DNA of 64,000 bases from positions 4,216,001-4,280,000 of the forward strand of contig OZ250179.1 in assembly GCA_965238125.1 (NCBI GenBank), given 5' to 3'. The notes under the pieces were generated by a model that saw only the letters and a program-made list of their open reading frames with translations, did no database searches and was not told where the DNA came from. A program made the translations under genes and the position numbers. The DNA comes from UBA6623 sp965238125 (lineage in GTDB: Bacteria > Acidobacteriota > Terriglobia > Bryobacterales > UBA6623). How positions within the stretch are numbered: position 1 is the stretch's first letter; each line of letters starts with the position of its first letter. Positions 42,832 to 52,945 of the stretch are shown piece after piece.

Positions 42832-43925
42832 TTGAGTCTCGCATAATATCCTGTCAATCGAGACAAAGAGAAGACTGTTTCCAGAAAGCGGTAATCAAGC
42901 GCGGTTTGCGGCGCATGCGCCGCAGCGTTTTGCGGGCACGTTCGTCGAGTTCCCAGTAGTCCTTCGGACAGACGTTCGGCAACTCGTGCTGTTTCCAGTA
43001 CGCCCAGATGTATTCCACCGGATTCAGCTCCGGCGCATACGCCGGCAAATACTCCGTCACGATATGGCCTTGCGAGAGTTCAATGAACTCTCGCACCATC
43101 CGACTGCGATGCGCCGGCAAGCGGTCCCAGACGATCATCAACGGGCCGTCCATGTGGCGAACCAAGGCCTGCAGAAAGTCGATGACCTCCAACTCGCCAA
43201 TCGCGCCGGGATAGAGCCGAAAGTAAAAGTTGCGCAACGTCAACCCGGCCGACACCGAAAGCTTCTGCCAATTGAAGTTGAACTCCAGCAGCGGCGTCTC
43301 GCCGCGCGGCGCCCAGGTGCGGCAACGATGCGGCTTCTGACTCCATCCGCTTTCGTCGATGAAGACGATCGTGCGGTCTTGTTTGCGGGCTTTTTTTTAA
43401 TGGCCGGCCACCTCTTGCACTTCCAGTCGCGGATGGCCTCTTCGTTGCGCTCGCGGGCTTTGCCGACCGGGCGTTGCGGGCTCCAGCCGAGCGCCCGCAG
43501 GATCTTCCAGACATGGCCCTCGTGATAGCGCACGCCGAACTCGTCTCGGATCAGACGAGCCACCCGCGGACAGCTCCACAACGGCGTCGGGAAGCCGTGC
43601 GCCTCGGGGCCTTCGAGCAGCAGGATCTCCAGGCGTTCGAGCTGCGTGGCGTCTAATAGCGGCTTGCGGCCGGCGCGGCCGGCCTTGCGCAGCCCGGCCT
43701 CGCCTTGCGCCAGGTACTGTCGTCGCCACTCACTGACGGTTTGGCGGGCGACTGTCAGACGCCTGGCGGTTTCGGACTGATTGAGTCCTTCATCGAGCAA
43801 ACGCATCGCTTCGAAACGGCGTTTCTCCAATGCTTCGAAATCGCGGCGCTTTCCTTTCGGTGTTCCCATACATAAGAATACGTACGGCAACACCAAAAGA
43901 TGTCACTCTATTTTGCGAGACTCAA
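42832..43925 (-). mobile_element. Complete IS630-family insertion sequence
   Basis: The ends TTGAGTCTCGCATAATA (42832) and TATTTTGCGAGACTCAA (to 43925) are inverted repeats flanked by TA on both sides (42830-42831 and 43926-43927), the standard IS630 TA duplication. It split a TolB/WD40-like gene fragment on the right from the phosphatase gene on the left, or entered the space between them after other damage. Confidence 0.88.
42854..43869 (-). CDS. IS630-family transposase made by -1 frameshifting
   Basis: The first frame (MGTPKGKRRDFEALEKRRFE) holds the helix-turn-helix region (SETARRLTVARQTVSEWRRQ) and winged helix (WKILRALGWSPQRPV). At 43396-43390 the coding strand reads A AAA AAG, the best known bacterial -1 slippery heptamer. 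After a -1 shift the frame continues KARKQDRTIVFIDESGW-like and through LLIVWDRLPAHRS-type LMIVWDRLPAHRS to LNPVEYIWAYWKQHE and WKQSSLCLD, the DDE domain. Without the shift the product ends at 43240 in unrelated residues. Confidence 0.82.
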
Positions 43926-44106
43926 TAAGCTGCTGTTTCGCGATCGCTGGTTGAGGTCGTCCTTCCCCAAGCAGCGATATGACGTTTCAGGGGACGGCCG
44001 GCGTTTTGTCCTCATGGAGGAAGTTGGGGGCGATCGCGGCAAGCGGCCCGCCATCCGCGTCGTCGAAAATTGGTTCACAGAGTTCAAAGACCGCGAGCTG
44101 GACTAA
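43926..44106 (+). pseudogene. C-terminal remnant of a TolB/WD40-type propeller protein
   Basis: Directly right of IS630 the frame reads YDVSGDGRRFVLMEEVGG and IRVVENWFTEFKDRELD and stops at 44106. This is the usual end of the TolB-like or PD40 propeller region attached to many Acidobacterial protein kinases and regulators. The rest of that gene is missing from the window. The function of the parent is unknown. Confidence 0.6.
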
Positions 44107-44204
44107 GTCCCCCGAAACGAACTACATAGGCGCTCTGTCGCGGCTAGATCCCCCCTTGTCGGCTAGGGTTCACTTGCAGTCGGTGAGCAGCGCCAAAGGA
44201 CTCT

Positions 44205-44513
44205 TCACTCCACCCACTGCCAACCCCGTAGCTCGTAATACTTCTTTCGCGGCGTTGCCTTGATAGGATGGATGCCGTGCTTCCGGCACCAGGTCAGATG
44301 CACGGCCGCTCCCAGTGCCAGGAAGGCTGCGGGGCACAGAAGCGACCAATGTCCAAGCAAGGGGAACAATCCCATCGTGAGACCCACGATGATGACCCAC
44401 TTGAGGATCTTTCGCCAAGCGGGCGTCTCGAGCTCGAACACCGCGAAGATACTCGTGCCCAGTGTCTGGATCAGCAACAACAGCAGTAGTTCCACTTCGA
44501 TTCCAGTTGGCAT
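44205..44513 (-). CDS. Small membrane protein, unknown
   Basis: The 102-residue product (MPTGIEVELLLLLLIQTLGT) has about three membrane helices: ELLLLLLIQTLGTSIFAVF, ILKWVIIVGLTMGLFPLLGH and SLLCPAAFLALGAAVHL. The striking C-terminus is TWCRKHGIHPIKATPRKKYY followed by ELRGWQW, a conserved-looking tail. I recall similar short hypothetical proteins in several phyla, but no function. GGTGG lies five bases before the ATG at 44513; an ATG 18 bases upstream is an alternative. Confidence 0.65.
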   Translation of the reverse strand: MPTGIEVELLLLLLIQTLGTSIFAVFELETPAWRKILKWVIIVGLTMGLFPLLGHWSLLCPAAFLALGAAVHLTWCRKHGIHPIKATPRKKYYELRGWQWVE

Positions 44514-44864
44514 CCCGCCACCTTTCTCCACTTCAGAGCGGACAGCTCGTTGCTGTCATTGTAAACGTCAGCCCGCGGGGAGACTGCGCTCCCGTGCCGC
44601 CATGCCTTCCGCCCCTTCCGTATCAAGAGCAGGGGGCCGAATGCCAGCCGCCAAGCGGCCGGTCCCCGTCACGACCCGGCTCACGGCTCACGGCTAACGC
44701 ACCCCGGCGACACGAAACCTGTCACGTTACTTTCGAAAAAATTACTCCAGCCTTTTCAGTAACTTAACAAAACCCACCCCCGGCCAAACCCACAACCTCA
44801 ACGTATCCTAATTAGCGGGCATCGAGCCCAGTTATCGGGCGTCAAGCCCCCAGGAGACAATCTC
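44514..44864. other. Gene-free stretch before the KSTGPRT protein
   Basis: No gene is seen. Near the end, GCGGGCATCGAGCCC and TCGGGCGTCAAGCCC form a loose direct repeat (44816-44850). AGGAGA, seven bases before 44865, is the ribosome site of the next gene. Confidence 0.45.
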
Positions 44865-45698
44865 ATGAAATCCAAAAATCAGATCCGCGCCAACCGCGCA
44901 AACGCAAAGAAATCAACCGGGCCGCGAACCCAAGAAGGCAAGGCCCGTTCATCCCAAAACGCTCTCAAACACGGCCTGCTGGCCAACGACGCCGTCCTAC
45001 CCGGCGAAGACCCCGCCGACTTCGACCGGCACCTCACCTCTTTCGAAGACACTTATCTCCCCCGCAACCGCGTCGAAAAAGAAATCGTCCGCCAAATCGC
45101 CGACGTCGCCTGGAGAATGCAACGTCTCTCGCGCATCGAAACCGCCGTCATCGCTGCCGGCATCGCGAACACCCGCCAATTCAACCTCGAAACCGGACCC
45201 ATCCCCGACGACCGCGCGGGCCAAACCCAGCAGCTGGGCCGAGCCATGCTCACCAGAACACAAGTGCTCAACAACCTGGCCCGCTATGACGGCCATCTGG
45301 CCCGCCGTTTTTTCCGCGGCGTCGAGTTGATGATCAACATCCGCCGCGAAGACCGCGAACTGCGCGAAGCCTACGAAGCCAAAAACGCCGGAGCCACCAC
45401 TCCGGTTCACTACCTCCCCGACGAAGATCCAAGCAGCACCCATCCATCAGCGATAGGCTTCCGCCCCGCCGAGAAATTGGGGACTGTCCCAAGCGCCGCC
45501 GAAAAGACTTCGGTCGAATCCAAAACCATCACCGGCGCGAAGCGGACTGTCCCCCATTTTTTCGCCGCCCGCCAATCCGCGAGCCCCCAGAACCAAGAAC
45601 CGCGAAACGAAGCCAAGACCGATCTAACGTCTTCTATAACAACGTATTACAAGCCGCAACCGGCCAACCAAGCAGCCCCAAGATCGAGAAGAACATAA
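44865..45698 (+). CDS. KSTGPRT/KHG family protein of unknown function
   Basis: The 277-residue protein begins MKSKNQIRANRANAKKSTGP with RTQEGKARSSQNALKHGLLA, the signature of a multi-copy family in Acidobacteria and Planctomycetes whose role is unknown. The first 180 residues are helical and highly charged (ARRFFRGVELMINIRREDRE). There is no transposase motif, but its scattered, multi-copy habit suggests a link to mobility or RNA/DNA binding. The last 90 residues include two inverted GGGGAC..GTCCC repeat units (45474-45562) and appear recently altered. AGGAGA seven bases upstream fixes the start. Confidence 0.7.
   Translation: MKSKNQIRANRANAKKSTGPRTQEGKARSSQNALKHGLLANDAVLPGEDPADFDRHLTSFEDTYLPRNRVEKEIVRQIADVAWRMQRLSRIETAVIAAGIANTRQFNLETGPIPDDRAGQTQQLGRAMLTRTQVLNNLARYDGHLARRFFRGVELMINIRREDRELREAYEAKNAGATTPVHYLPDEDPSSTHPSAIGFRPAEKLGTVPSAAEKTSVESKTITGAKRTVPHFFAARQSASPQNQEPRNEAKTDLTSSITTYYKPQPANQAAPRSRRT
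45474..45562. repeat. Inverted repeat pair inside a coding region
   Basis: AAATTGGGGACTGTCCC at 45474-45490 faces GGACTGTCCCCCATTTTTT at 45544-45562. The two are near inverted copies about 53 bases apart. The insertion keeps the frame of the KSTGPRT gene. Confidence 0.65.
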
Positions 45699-46006
45699 GC
45701 CAAGACCGCCCCCGCGAGATCGCAAAGCCTCGACGGAGACCTCAAGAAAGGACAAACACCCCGACACCCCCCTCACCGTCACCGCCGACAACGATCTGAC
45801 GCCCCACCGTCGGCCAAGCACCTCACAATCTTACGCCCGTGGTGTCTCTTCCGCCCCCCCCTTTCGAGCATACGGCGAATCTACGGTATAGCCCCTGAAA
45901 TCACAAACGGCTGTGGCCGCGGTTCGGCGACACGTGGTTCGCGGACACGTAACACGGCGAGGACTTCGCTACTCTAGAAGCTTCCCGCGCCTTCGCCCTC
46001 CGCTCG
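45699..46006. other. Gene-free stretch upstream of recJ
   Basis: The 308 bases show no plausible gene, terminator or ribosome site. C-rich runs (CCGCCCCCCCTTTCG near 45851) are the only feature. A promoter for recJ should lie here but is not evident. Confidence 0.4.
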
Positions 46007-47725
46007 ATGAAACGATGGAACTACCGCGACTCCGATCCCGCGGCGGCGGATCAACTCCAAGCCGAGCTGCGGATCAGCCCGCTTGCCGCGCGGCTGTTGA
46101 CGCAACGAGCCGTCCGAACTCCCGAGGACGCCGAGCGCTTCCTGAACCCGCGTCTCGCCGACCTTCACGATCCCTATCGCATGCTCGGTATGCGCGCCGC
46201 CGTCGAGCGTCTGCGGGCGGCCATCGCCAACCATGAAGGCATCCTGATTTACGGCGACTATGATGTCGACGGCACGAGCGCGGTCGTCGTGCTGCGGGCG
46301 GCGATCGAACTCGCCGGCGGCAGCGCCGAGTTTCATGTGCCGCATCGCGTGCACGACGGCTACGGCATGCGGACGGACGTCATCGAGCAAGCGGCGCGAG
46401 GCAATGTTCGGCTGCTGATCAGCGTGGATACGGGGATTCGCGAAACGGCCGTCGTCGATCGCGCGACGGAACTGGGCATCGACTCGATCGTCACCGATCA
46501 CCACTTGCCCGACGCGGCGGTTCCTCGGGCGCTGTCCGTGCTCAACCCCAACCAGTCCGGCTGCGAATACCCCGACAAGAGCCTGTGCGGCGTCGGCGTG
46601 GCCTTCAAATTGGCGCAGGCTCTGCTGTCGGAGTTGGGGTGGCCCGAGGCGAAACTCACGCGCGTTGTTGAGTCGCTGCTGAAGCTTGTGGCCATAGGGA
46701 CGATCGCCGATGTCGTTCCCTTGGTTGGAGAAAATCGCGTTTTCGCCAAGCTGGGCCTCGAAGGCTTGCGCGACCCTCGCAACCTCGGCCTCAAGGCCCT
46801 GCTCGACACAGCCGGCTTTTCGCCCGCGAAGCCTCCTAGTGCCGGTTCGGTGGCTTTCCGCGTCGCGCCCCGCATCAACGCCGCCGGACGCATGGATACG
46901 GCCCGGGAAGTGGTCGAGTTGTTCACGACGCGCGAGCCGGCTCGAGCGACGGCGATCGCCGACAAGCTCAACACGCTGAACACGGAACGGCGGCAGACCG
47001 AAGAAGCGATCTTGCGCGAGATTACCAAGCGACTAGAGGAGATCCCGCCGCCCGAAGAAATGCCCGTGATCGTCGAAGCCGGCGAGGGTTGGCACGCCGG
47101 GGTGATTGGAATCGTCGCCAGCCGCGTGGTTGAGCGCTTTCACCGTCCGACCTTGGTGTTGAGCGCGAACCCGACGGAGGGAACCGCCACCGGCTCGGGG
47201 CGCAGTATTCCGGCCTTTCATCTGCTCGAGGCGCTGCAATCGGTCGCCGACCTTTTCGAGCGCTTTGGCGGCCATCGTCAGGCGGCCGGTTGTACGTTGG
47301 CGATCGAGCGGGTCCCCGAGTTGCGCCGTCGGCTCAATGAACACGGCGGACAAGTGCTCAAGTCGGAGGACTTCGTCCCGACCCTCGATCTCGACGCGGA
47401 GCTGCCGTTTTCGTCGATCAACGACGGCACGATGGCGGAACTGGCGCGGCTGGCTCCTCACGGATTAGCCAATCCCTCGCCACGCTTTTCGACGCCGAAT
47501 CTACAGCTGGTCGGCGATCCGCGCATTGTGAAGGAAAAGCACCTCAAGTTGTTTCTTTCCTCCGAGGGCAAATCGATGAGCGCGATCGGCTGGCGCATGG
47601 CCGAGCGAGGACAGGGGCTGACCCGCGAATCTCGGGTCGATGTGGCCTATTCGATCGAGCCCGATACCTACCACGGAGGCTGGCAGCTCGTGTTGGATGA
47701 TTTTCGTGAATCGGCCCAGGGCTGA
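46007..47725 (+). CDS. recJ: Single-stranded-DNA-specific exonuclease RecJ
   Basis: The 572-residue protein is a DHH-family 5'-3' exonuclease acting in recombination and mismatch/base-excision repair. Visible landmarks are ILIYGDYDVDGTSAVVVL (metal Asp residues), LLISVDTGI, DSIVTDHHLPD (DHH motif), CGVGVAFKLAQALL and RVAPRINAAGRMDTA. A DHHA1 domain follows with EAGEGWHAGVIGIVASRVVE and SGRSIPAFHLLEAL, plus a C-terminal OB domain (LQLVGDPRIVKEKHLKLFLS). Length is normal for RecJ. Start ATG at MKRWNYRD; no strong ribosome site. Confidence 0.95.
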   Translation: MKRWNYRDSDPAAADQLQAELRISPLAARLLTQRAVRTPEDAERFLNPRLADLHDPYRMLGMRAAVERLRAAIANHEGILIYGDYDVDGTSAVVVLRAAIELAGGSAEFHVPHRVHDGYGMRTDVIEQAARGNVRLLISVDTGIRETAVVDRATELGIDSIVTDHHLPDAAVPRALSVLNPNQSGCEYPDKSLCGVGVAFKLAQALLSELGWPEAKLTRVVESLLKLVAIGTIADVVPLVGENRVFAKLGLEGLRDPRNLGLKALLDTAGFSPAKPPSAGSVAFRVAPRINAAGRMDTAREVVELFTTREPARATAIADKLNTLNTERRQTEEAILREITKRLEEIPPPEEMPVIVEAGEGWHAGVIGIVASRVVERFHRPTLVLSANPTEGTATGSGRSIPAFHLLEALQSVADLFERFGGHRQAAGCTLAIERVPELRRRLNEHGGQVLKSEDFVPTLDLDAELPFSSINDGTMAELARLAPHGLANPSPRFSTPNLQLVGDPRIVKEKHLKLFLSSEGKSMSAIGWRMAERGQGLTRESRVDVAYSIEPDTYHGGWQLVLDDFRESAQG

Positions 47726-47732
47726 CAGGCCG

Positions 47733-47990
47733 CTAACGCACCGCACGAAAGATTTTCGTCACGCCATAAAGCGTAAGCAGCGGATGCTTGACCACGGCGC
47801 GGTATTCGTATTCCCGACCCGCGGTGAGGCCGGCGGCTTGGGCGCGAAAGGCTCCGGGAGCGGTTTTCGCGGCCAGACTCAGATCCTGCCAGGGGTAGTC
47901 GGGCTCGTACATCTCGGCGCTGTCTTTCTTACGGCGTAGTTGGAATCCGACTTCCACGGATTCGACCTTGCCCAGGCTGTGTTTAGGTGG
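47733..47990 (-). pseudogene. Fibronectin-III-like C-terminal piece of the neighbouring propeller gene
   Basis: Just before the propeller protein's stop (TAA at 47983-47985), another frame opens and runs PPKHSLGKVESVEVGFQLRR, then DYPWQDLSLAAKT and GREYEYRAVVKHPLLTLYGV to 47733. It reads as a beta-sandwich (Fn3-like) tail. A one-base change near 47985 would join it to the propeller. Either a real frameshift or an assembly error ended the larger protein early. Confidence 0.5.
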
Positions 47991-49179
47991 ATTCGACGAA
48001 GTCGGAGACGTCCATGGCGTAGAGGGCCGGTTTGCCTTCGCGGTCGGTGACATAGTAAACCCATTTGCTGTCGGGGGAAAAGACGGGTTCGGGGCAGGCG
48101 GCGAAGGGGTCGTGGCGCCTCGCGCCGGCGACGGGGTAGGGCTTGCAACTCGCGGCGTGTTCGCCGAGCGTGATCTCGCGGCCTAGTTTCGGAAACAGGA
48201 GATAGAGATTCGGGCCGGCAAGGCTTCGGCTGGCTCCGATGATGGCCGAGCCGTCGGCGTTGGGACTGAGCCATCCGAACTTCGAACATCGCGAAAGGGT
48301 GCGTTCGCGGCCCGTTTTAGGGTCGACGCAGCGGACTTCGGCTTGGCGGCCGGAGGCGTCGGGAAAGAAGGCGTAGCAGACTTCGCGGCCCGAAGGCGAC
48401 CAGTAGGCGTGGCCGATTTGCTCATCGCCCTGCCTTGGCCGTAGGTTTCTCTTGTAACGGCCGTCGAACGAGACATAGCGCAGCTGACCGTCCACGCGAT
48501 CCCAGGGACCCTCGCGGGCATAGAGCAGGTCTCTCGAGCGCGGCCGAAAGCGCGGATGGCTCAACCAATGATCTTCCTCGGTCACGGTATGGGCTTTCTT
48601 TCGCCCGACCTCGATGACTTGAATGCGACAGCGCGGGCGGCGTTCAAACTGGGCCTCGAAACCGTCGACCTGGTGGCCGGCACGCATCTCGACGAGCGCC
48701 GCGAAGCGCTCGTCGCGCGACACCGAAAGATGTCCGCTGGGGCGCCAACCGTCGGGCGACCGGTAAAGGACGCGCCCGCGTCCGCCGCGCGCGGAGGCCT
48801 CGAGTAGCGATTCGCGTTGCAGATAGAAGAAATTGCGTCCTCGGCGATCGAGGACCGGGGAATAGGAATGCACACCGCCGCCTTCGGTGAGCTGCACCAT
48901 GTCGCCGTCGGGAAGATTCAGGCGGTAGATTTGGCGGCTTCCCGAGCGCTCCGAGACAACGAGCAGAAAGGAATGGTTGCGGGCGATCAAACGGTGATGG
49001 TAGTGAGGCAGGTGATGCAGGATCGACGGGTCCGTGAAGCGAACGATCTCACGCCCGGTCAGCGGGTCTTCGAGCTCTGTTTTTTCAGAGGCGATCTCGA
49101 GGCCGCGGCGCGCCGACCCGACGGCGGCGGGCAGAGAAACAGCCGCGGCGAAGAAAGTCCTGCGAGTCCACCGACTCAT
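47983..49179 (-). CDS. Tat-exported beta-propeller, oligogalacturonate-lyase-like
   Basis: The 398-residue protein starts MSRWTRRTFFAAAVSLPAAV, a twin-arginine signal. The rest is a seven-bladed-type propeller: SGSRQIYRLNLPDGDMVQLT, GRNFFYLQRESLLEASARG, HYLSHPRFRPRSRDL-like HWLSHPRFRPRSRDLLYARE, GHAYWSPSGREVCYAFFPD and PVFSPDSKWVYYVTDREG. This pattern matches the PL22 oligogalacturonate lyase family and other TolB-like propellers. The catalytic His set cannot be assigned by eye, so lyase activity is a guess. It runs convergent to recJ. Confidence 0.65.
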   Translation of the reverse strand: MSRWTRRTFFAAAVSLPAAVGSARRGLEIASEKTELEDPLTGREIVRFTDPSILHHLPHYHHRLIARNHSFLLVVSERSGSRQIYRLNLPDGDMVQLTEGGGVHSYSPVLDRRGRNFFYLQRESLLEASARGGRGRVLYRSPDGWRPSGHLSVSRDERFAALVEMRAGHQVDGFEAQFERRPRCRIQVIEVGRKKAHTVTEEDHWLSHPRFRPRSRDLLYAREGPWDRVDGQLRYVSFDGRYKRNLRPRQGDEQIGHAYWSPSGREVCYAFFPDASGRQAEVRCVDPKTGRERTLSRCSKFGWLSPNADGSAIIGASRSLAGPNLYLLFPKLGREITLGEHAASCKPYPVAGARRHDPFAACPEPVFSPDSKWVYYVTDREGKPALYAMDVSDFVEST

Positions 49180-49350
49180 CGACTAGTCATGGTAGCATCA
49201 GGCCCTTGGAGCATTGGCTTGGGGCCGCTACACGATTTGTAACATGAGGACTCGAGCGGACCGGGCGGAGTAGTAACAAAACACCGCCGTTATGTTTTAT
49301 CCTGTTCACAGCGGATGAGACTTTCTCCGAACATCCGGTTTCGGGAGGTG

Positions 49351-52300
49351 ATGACCGTGCGCCTGCTTCGGCAGCTTCGATTCTTGTTCTGTTTCGGTCT
49401 CTTGCTCGGGGTTCCGGCGGCCGCGACCGACCTTCTATTCGTGTTCGGCGAGGGCGACACCGCCGCGATCCACGACGCGGACACCTTCGCGCTGCTCGGA
49501 ACGCCCGCCGTGGGCGAGGGCGCGCTGCGGGCCTTTGTGATTCCCGATCCGGAAGATCCCGGCAGGCTCCTGAAAGTCTTAGTCCTCTACGGAAAGCACC
49601 CTTGTCGTTCTTGCGCCCGAGCCGCCCTTCGCTGTGTTGGGCGTCAGCCAACTGGCGGGGGGGGTGGCAGATCCGAAAGCCGACGCGGTACTCGCGCCCG
49701 ACGCCTCGCGGTTGTTGGTGATATCGGGATCAGCCCTGCATGTCTTTGACACGGCGAGCCCCGGAGTCCAGGCGCCGATTTCCTTGGCGTTGCAGAGTGA
49801 AGCCACCGGCGTGGCGGTTCGGATCGACGGCGAGCGGGCTTACATCTCGAGAGCCGATTCAACGAAGTTGCGGCTTCTGAACCTGGCGTCCTCTCCGCCG
49901 CAGTTTCTGGGAGGGCCGCCGGATCTTCCGGCCGAACCGCTGGGACTTGCCGCCGCTCCGAACGGTTTTGCAATCTATGCCATGGCGCACGACTTCCTGT
50001 TTGAAATCGATCCTTTTACGAACAAGATAACGGCGGAGATCGAAACCCTCGACCCGGCGCCCGCCGCGTTTCAATTCGACCCCGACGCGCCTTTGCGGAC
50101 GGCATTCTTCCAACAGGAGAATTCGATCGTCACCTACGCGATGCTCGATCAAGAGCCCGGTGATGTGTTTTTCACGACCAGCGATATCGTGGAATCGCTT
50201 TTTCCGGGGCAGGGTTTGATCCATGTATTGACGGAATTCAAGGGAAGGATTTTCACGATCAATCGGAATACGCAAGTGCAGTTGCCCGTGGACAACCCGG
50301 AGACCGGGTTCCCATTCAGCGGGACCGCCGTGGACATCTCGCTCGGCGCGGCCGAGCAAAGTCTCTACATCGCGTTCCGCGATCCCGCATCGATCGTGCG
50401 CATGGACGCCGCGGCGACGACGATTCTCAGCAGTTGGGATCTGCCCTCCGCCCCGCGCGGCATTGCAACGCCGGCACTGCCCGGCGACACCGCGACCAGT
50501 CTGGAGATTTACGGCGGCGACGAGCAGCTGGGTGAGTTCGGGACGCCTTTTGCCAGGCCGTTGGCAGTGAGGGTTCGCGGGGCGGACCGACGGCCGGTGA
50601 TGGGCCAATCCGTCGAGTTCAGCAGTGACGAGCTGAACGTGACGTTCAATCCTGCTTCCGGAATCAGCGACGCGCGAGGCGTGGCGTACACGCGCGTGAC
50701 CGCGGGAACCGACGAACTCTTCGAGGCGGTTGCGCTGATCGAGCCCCTTGACGAGGAAGTGACGTTTCAGCTCAACACCGCGCCGGCGGCGCGCGAGGGC
50801 TTGATCAAGATCGACGGTGATTACCAGTACATCCTCAAAAACAACCCGTTCCCGTTCCCGCTTATCGTCGAAGCGAGAGAAAAAGGCGCGCCGGCGGAAG
50901 GCATCGATCTGATGATCACCAGCCCCAGCGGTTTAGGCCTGGTGATTTGCCCGGCCATGGCGACGACCGGCGAAGACGGCAGGGCGTCGATCGAGTGCGA
51001 CGCTCTCAACGCGGGCGCCAAGTTGCCGCTCACGATCAAGGTCGAGGATAAGCGCGGCCGCAAACTCGAGGACCCGTTTCATGCCGTTGTCGTGCCCGAT
51101 GAAACCGATCTGCCCGTGCAAGTCGTTCGCTTCAGCAAGAGCACTTTGAGCGGGGTCGTTGGAGAACGCATCCCCGACGCGATGGTGTTTCAAGTCGCCA
51201 GTGGGAAAGGGCAGGCGATGGACAACCTGGGCATCCGCTTTGAAGCGGACGGCGATATCACCTTCGATCCCCCCGTGCCGCCGACGGATTCGCTCGGCGT
51301 GGCCCGCGCCGATGCCATTCTGGGTTGTGATGCCGGCGGGGGAATCCTCCCCACCACGCAAGCCACCGGTAAACTCGGGTCGTCGGAAGTCGACTACACC
51401 ACGACGAGCGGCCCGCCCGCCGCTCTTACCAAGACCGGCGGCGACGGCCAAAGCGGCGCTCCCGGCGATCAGCTGCCCCAAGCCCTTCTAGCCGTCGTAA
51501 CCGACGTCTGCGGCACGGCATTGGGCGGACAACCTGTGATTTGGGACGTGCAGCCCCCCGGATCGGCGGAGCTGCTCGGAAACTTCTCGACGACCAACCC
51601 CGCCGGGCAGATTTCGACGCGCGTGAAGCTCGGCAACACCGCCGCGCGCATCTTGGTCAACGCCCGAGTCGGCGGCGTGGCGACGACGTTTCGAGTCACG
51701 GCGAATGTGGCTCCGACCCAAATTCTCATTGTGGAAGGCGACGGCCAAAGCGTCGGCCGCGGCCAACAGGCCCGCATTCCGCTCACGGTCGAAACGCGCA
51801 ACAGCGACGGCGCGCCCTCGGGCGGCGTGCCGGTCGACTTCGCGGTGGTCGCGGGCTCCGGCTCGCTGACCGCCGAACGGGTCGCAACCGGATCGGACGG
51901 CCGTGCTTCGACGAATATCATCGGCGGCGCGGAATTGGGCGTTGTCGTGGTCGAGGCGCGCGCCCTGGACCTGCTCGTTCAGTTCCGGCTGCAAGTCGTC
52001 GAGCAAGTTCCCGCGGTTCCTTCCGGCGGATTCGTCAATGGCGCAAGTTTCCGCGGCGGGCTGGTGCCCGGGAGTCTGGCCTCGATTTTCGGAACGGGGT
52101 TGACGAAGGACCTCGACGGCATCGAAAAGGCGCCGCCCGGCGCGCCTTTCCCCACAACCCTGGGCGGCGTGCGGGTCGACGTCGCGGGTCACGCCGCGCC
52201 GATGGTTTCGATCGCCAACGTCAACGGCATCGAACAGCTTAACTTCCAAGTGCCCTTCGAAGTCCCCGCGCCTTCGGGGAACGTAGCGGTGATGATCGAC

Positions 52301-52732
52301 AACAACGGGGCAACCGCGACCTTCAACAGCGTGCAGACACTGGCGGTCCAGCCGGGCCTGTTCGAATACTTTCTCGATCCCAACTCCTTTGTCGCGGCTT
52401 TGCACCTCGACTTCTCGGTTGTCACGCCCTTGAAACCCACCCGTCCGGGAGACATCGTCCAGCTGTTCCTTACCGGACTAGGCCCAACGGATCCGCCGGT
52501 GGGAACGAACATTCCCGGACCCGTTCCGGCCGCGGTGACCGTTGGCGATCCCACGGTGACGGTGGCCGGCGTGGAGGCGGAAATGTTGGGCAGCTTTTAT
52601 GCTCCGACGCTGTATACGGTTTATCAGATCAACTTCCGTATTCCCATCATTCTGCCGAGCGGCAACGCGACAATCCAAGTCTCGATGGGGGGGGTAGAGA
52701 GTCAGCAGTCACTGATTCCGATCGGGGAGTGA
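49351..52732 (+). CDS. Large secreted protein: propeller, Ig-like domains and Solibacter C-terminal domain (frameshift near 49590)
   Basis: The start ATG at 49351 has GGGAGG just upstream. A signal peptide (VRLLRQLRFLFCFGLLLG) and the first 80 residues lie in one frame; from about 49590 the sequence continues in another (STLVVLAPEPPFAVLGVSQL) to 52732. Then come a propeller-like half (VISGSALHVFDTASPG and similar), three or four bacterial Ig/invasin-type repeats (EIYGGDEQLGEFGTPFARPL; TKTGGDGQSGAPGDQLPQAL; IVEGDGQSVGRGQQARIPLT), and the TIGR03437-type end (NGASFRGGLVPGSLASIFGT, VNGIEQLNFQVPFEVP, IVQLFLTGLGPTDPPVG). It is probably a surface or adhesion protein. Whether the frame break is real or a sequencing slip is open. 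Confidence 0.78.
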
Positions 52733-52796
52733 TCACGCCCGCAGTCGTCGGTAATCCTCTCGATTCCGAGGCTGACCCCACACCCGCCGTCGGCGG

Positions 52797-52824
52797 TTGG
52801 GCGGGAAATGCGGCGTGTTACAAT
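52797..52824 (+). promoter_or_regulatory. Putative sigma-70 promoter for proS
   Basis: TTGGGC (52797-52802) and TACAAT (52819-52824) are 16 bases apart and lie about 120 bases before the proS start. Both boxes have four to five matches to consensus; nothing else in this GC-rich spacer fits as well. Confidence 0.45.
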
Positions 52825-52945
52825 GAGCGTCTTTCGCGGGGAGGGCCTTCTCGATCGGCGGCTCGCGAGTCCCGGGAAACCACGGCGGGCCGGCACCCGC
52901 CGCTCTTTTTTTCGGCCTCGCGCCGCATCCACAAAGTCAAATCCC

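Noticed and set aside
49315..49350. Upstream ATG for the large secreted protein
   Set aside because: The ATG at 49351 has GGGAGG just before it and leads straight into the signal peptide.
52741..52945. Possible T-box riboswitch before proS
   Set aside because: No T-box sequence or specifier stem visible; only a promoter-like pair was seen.
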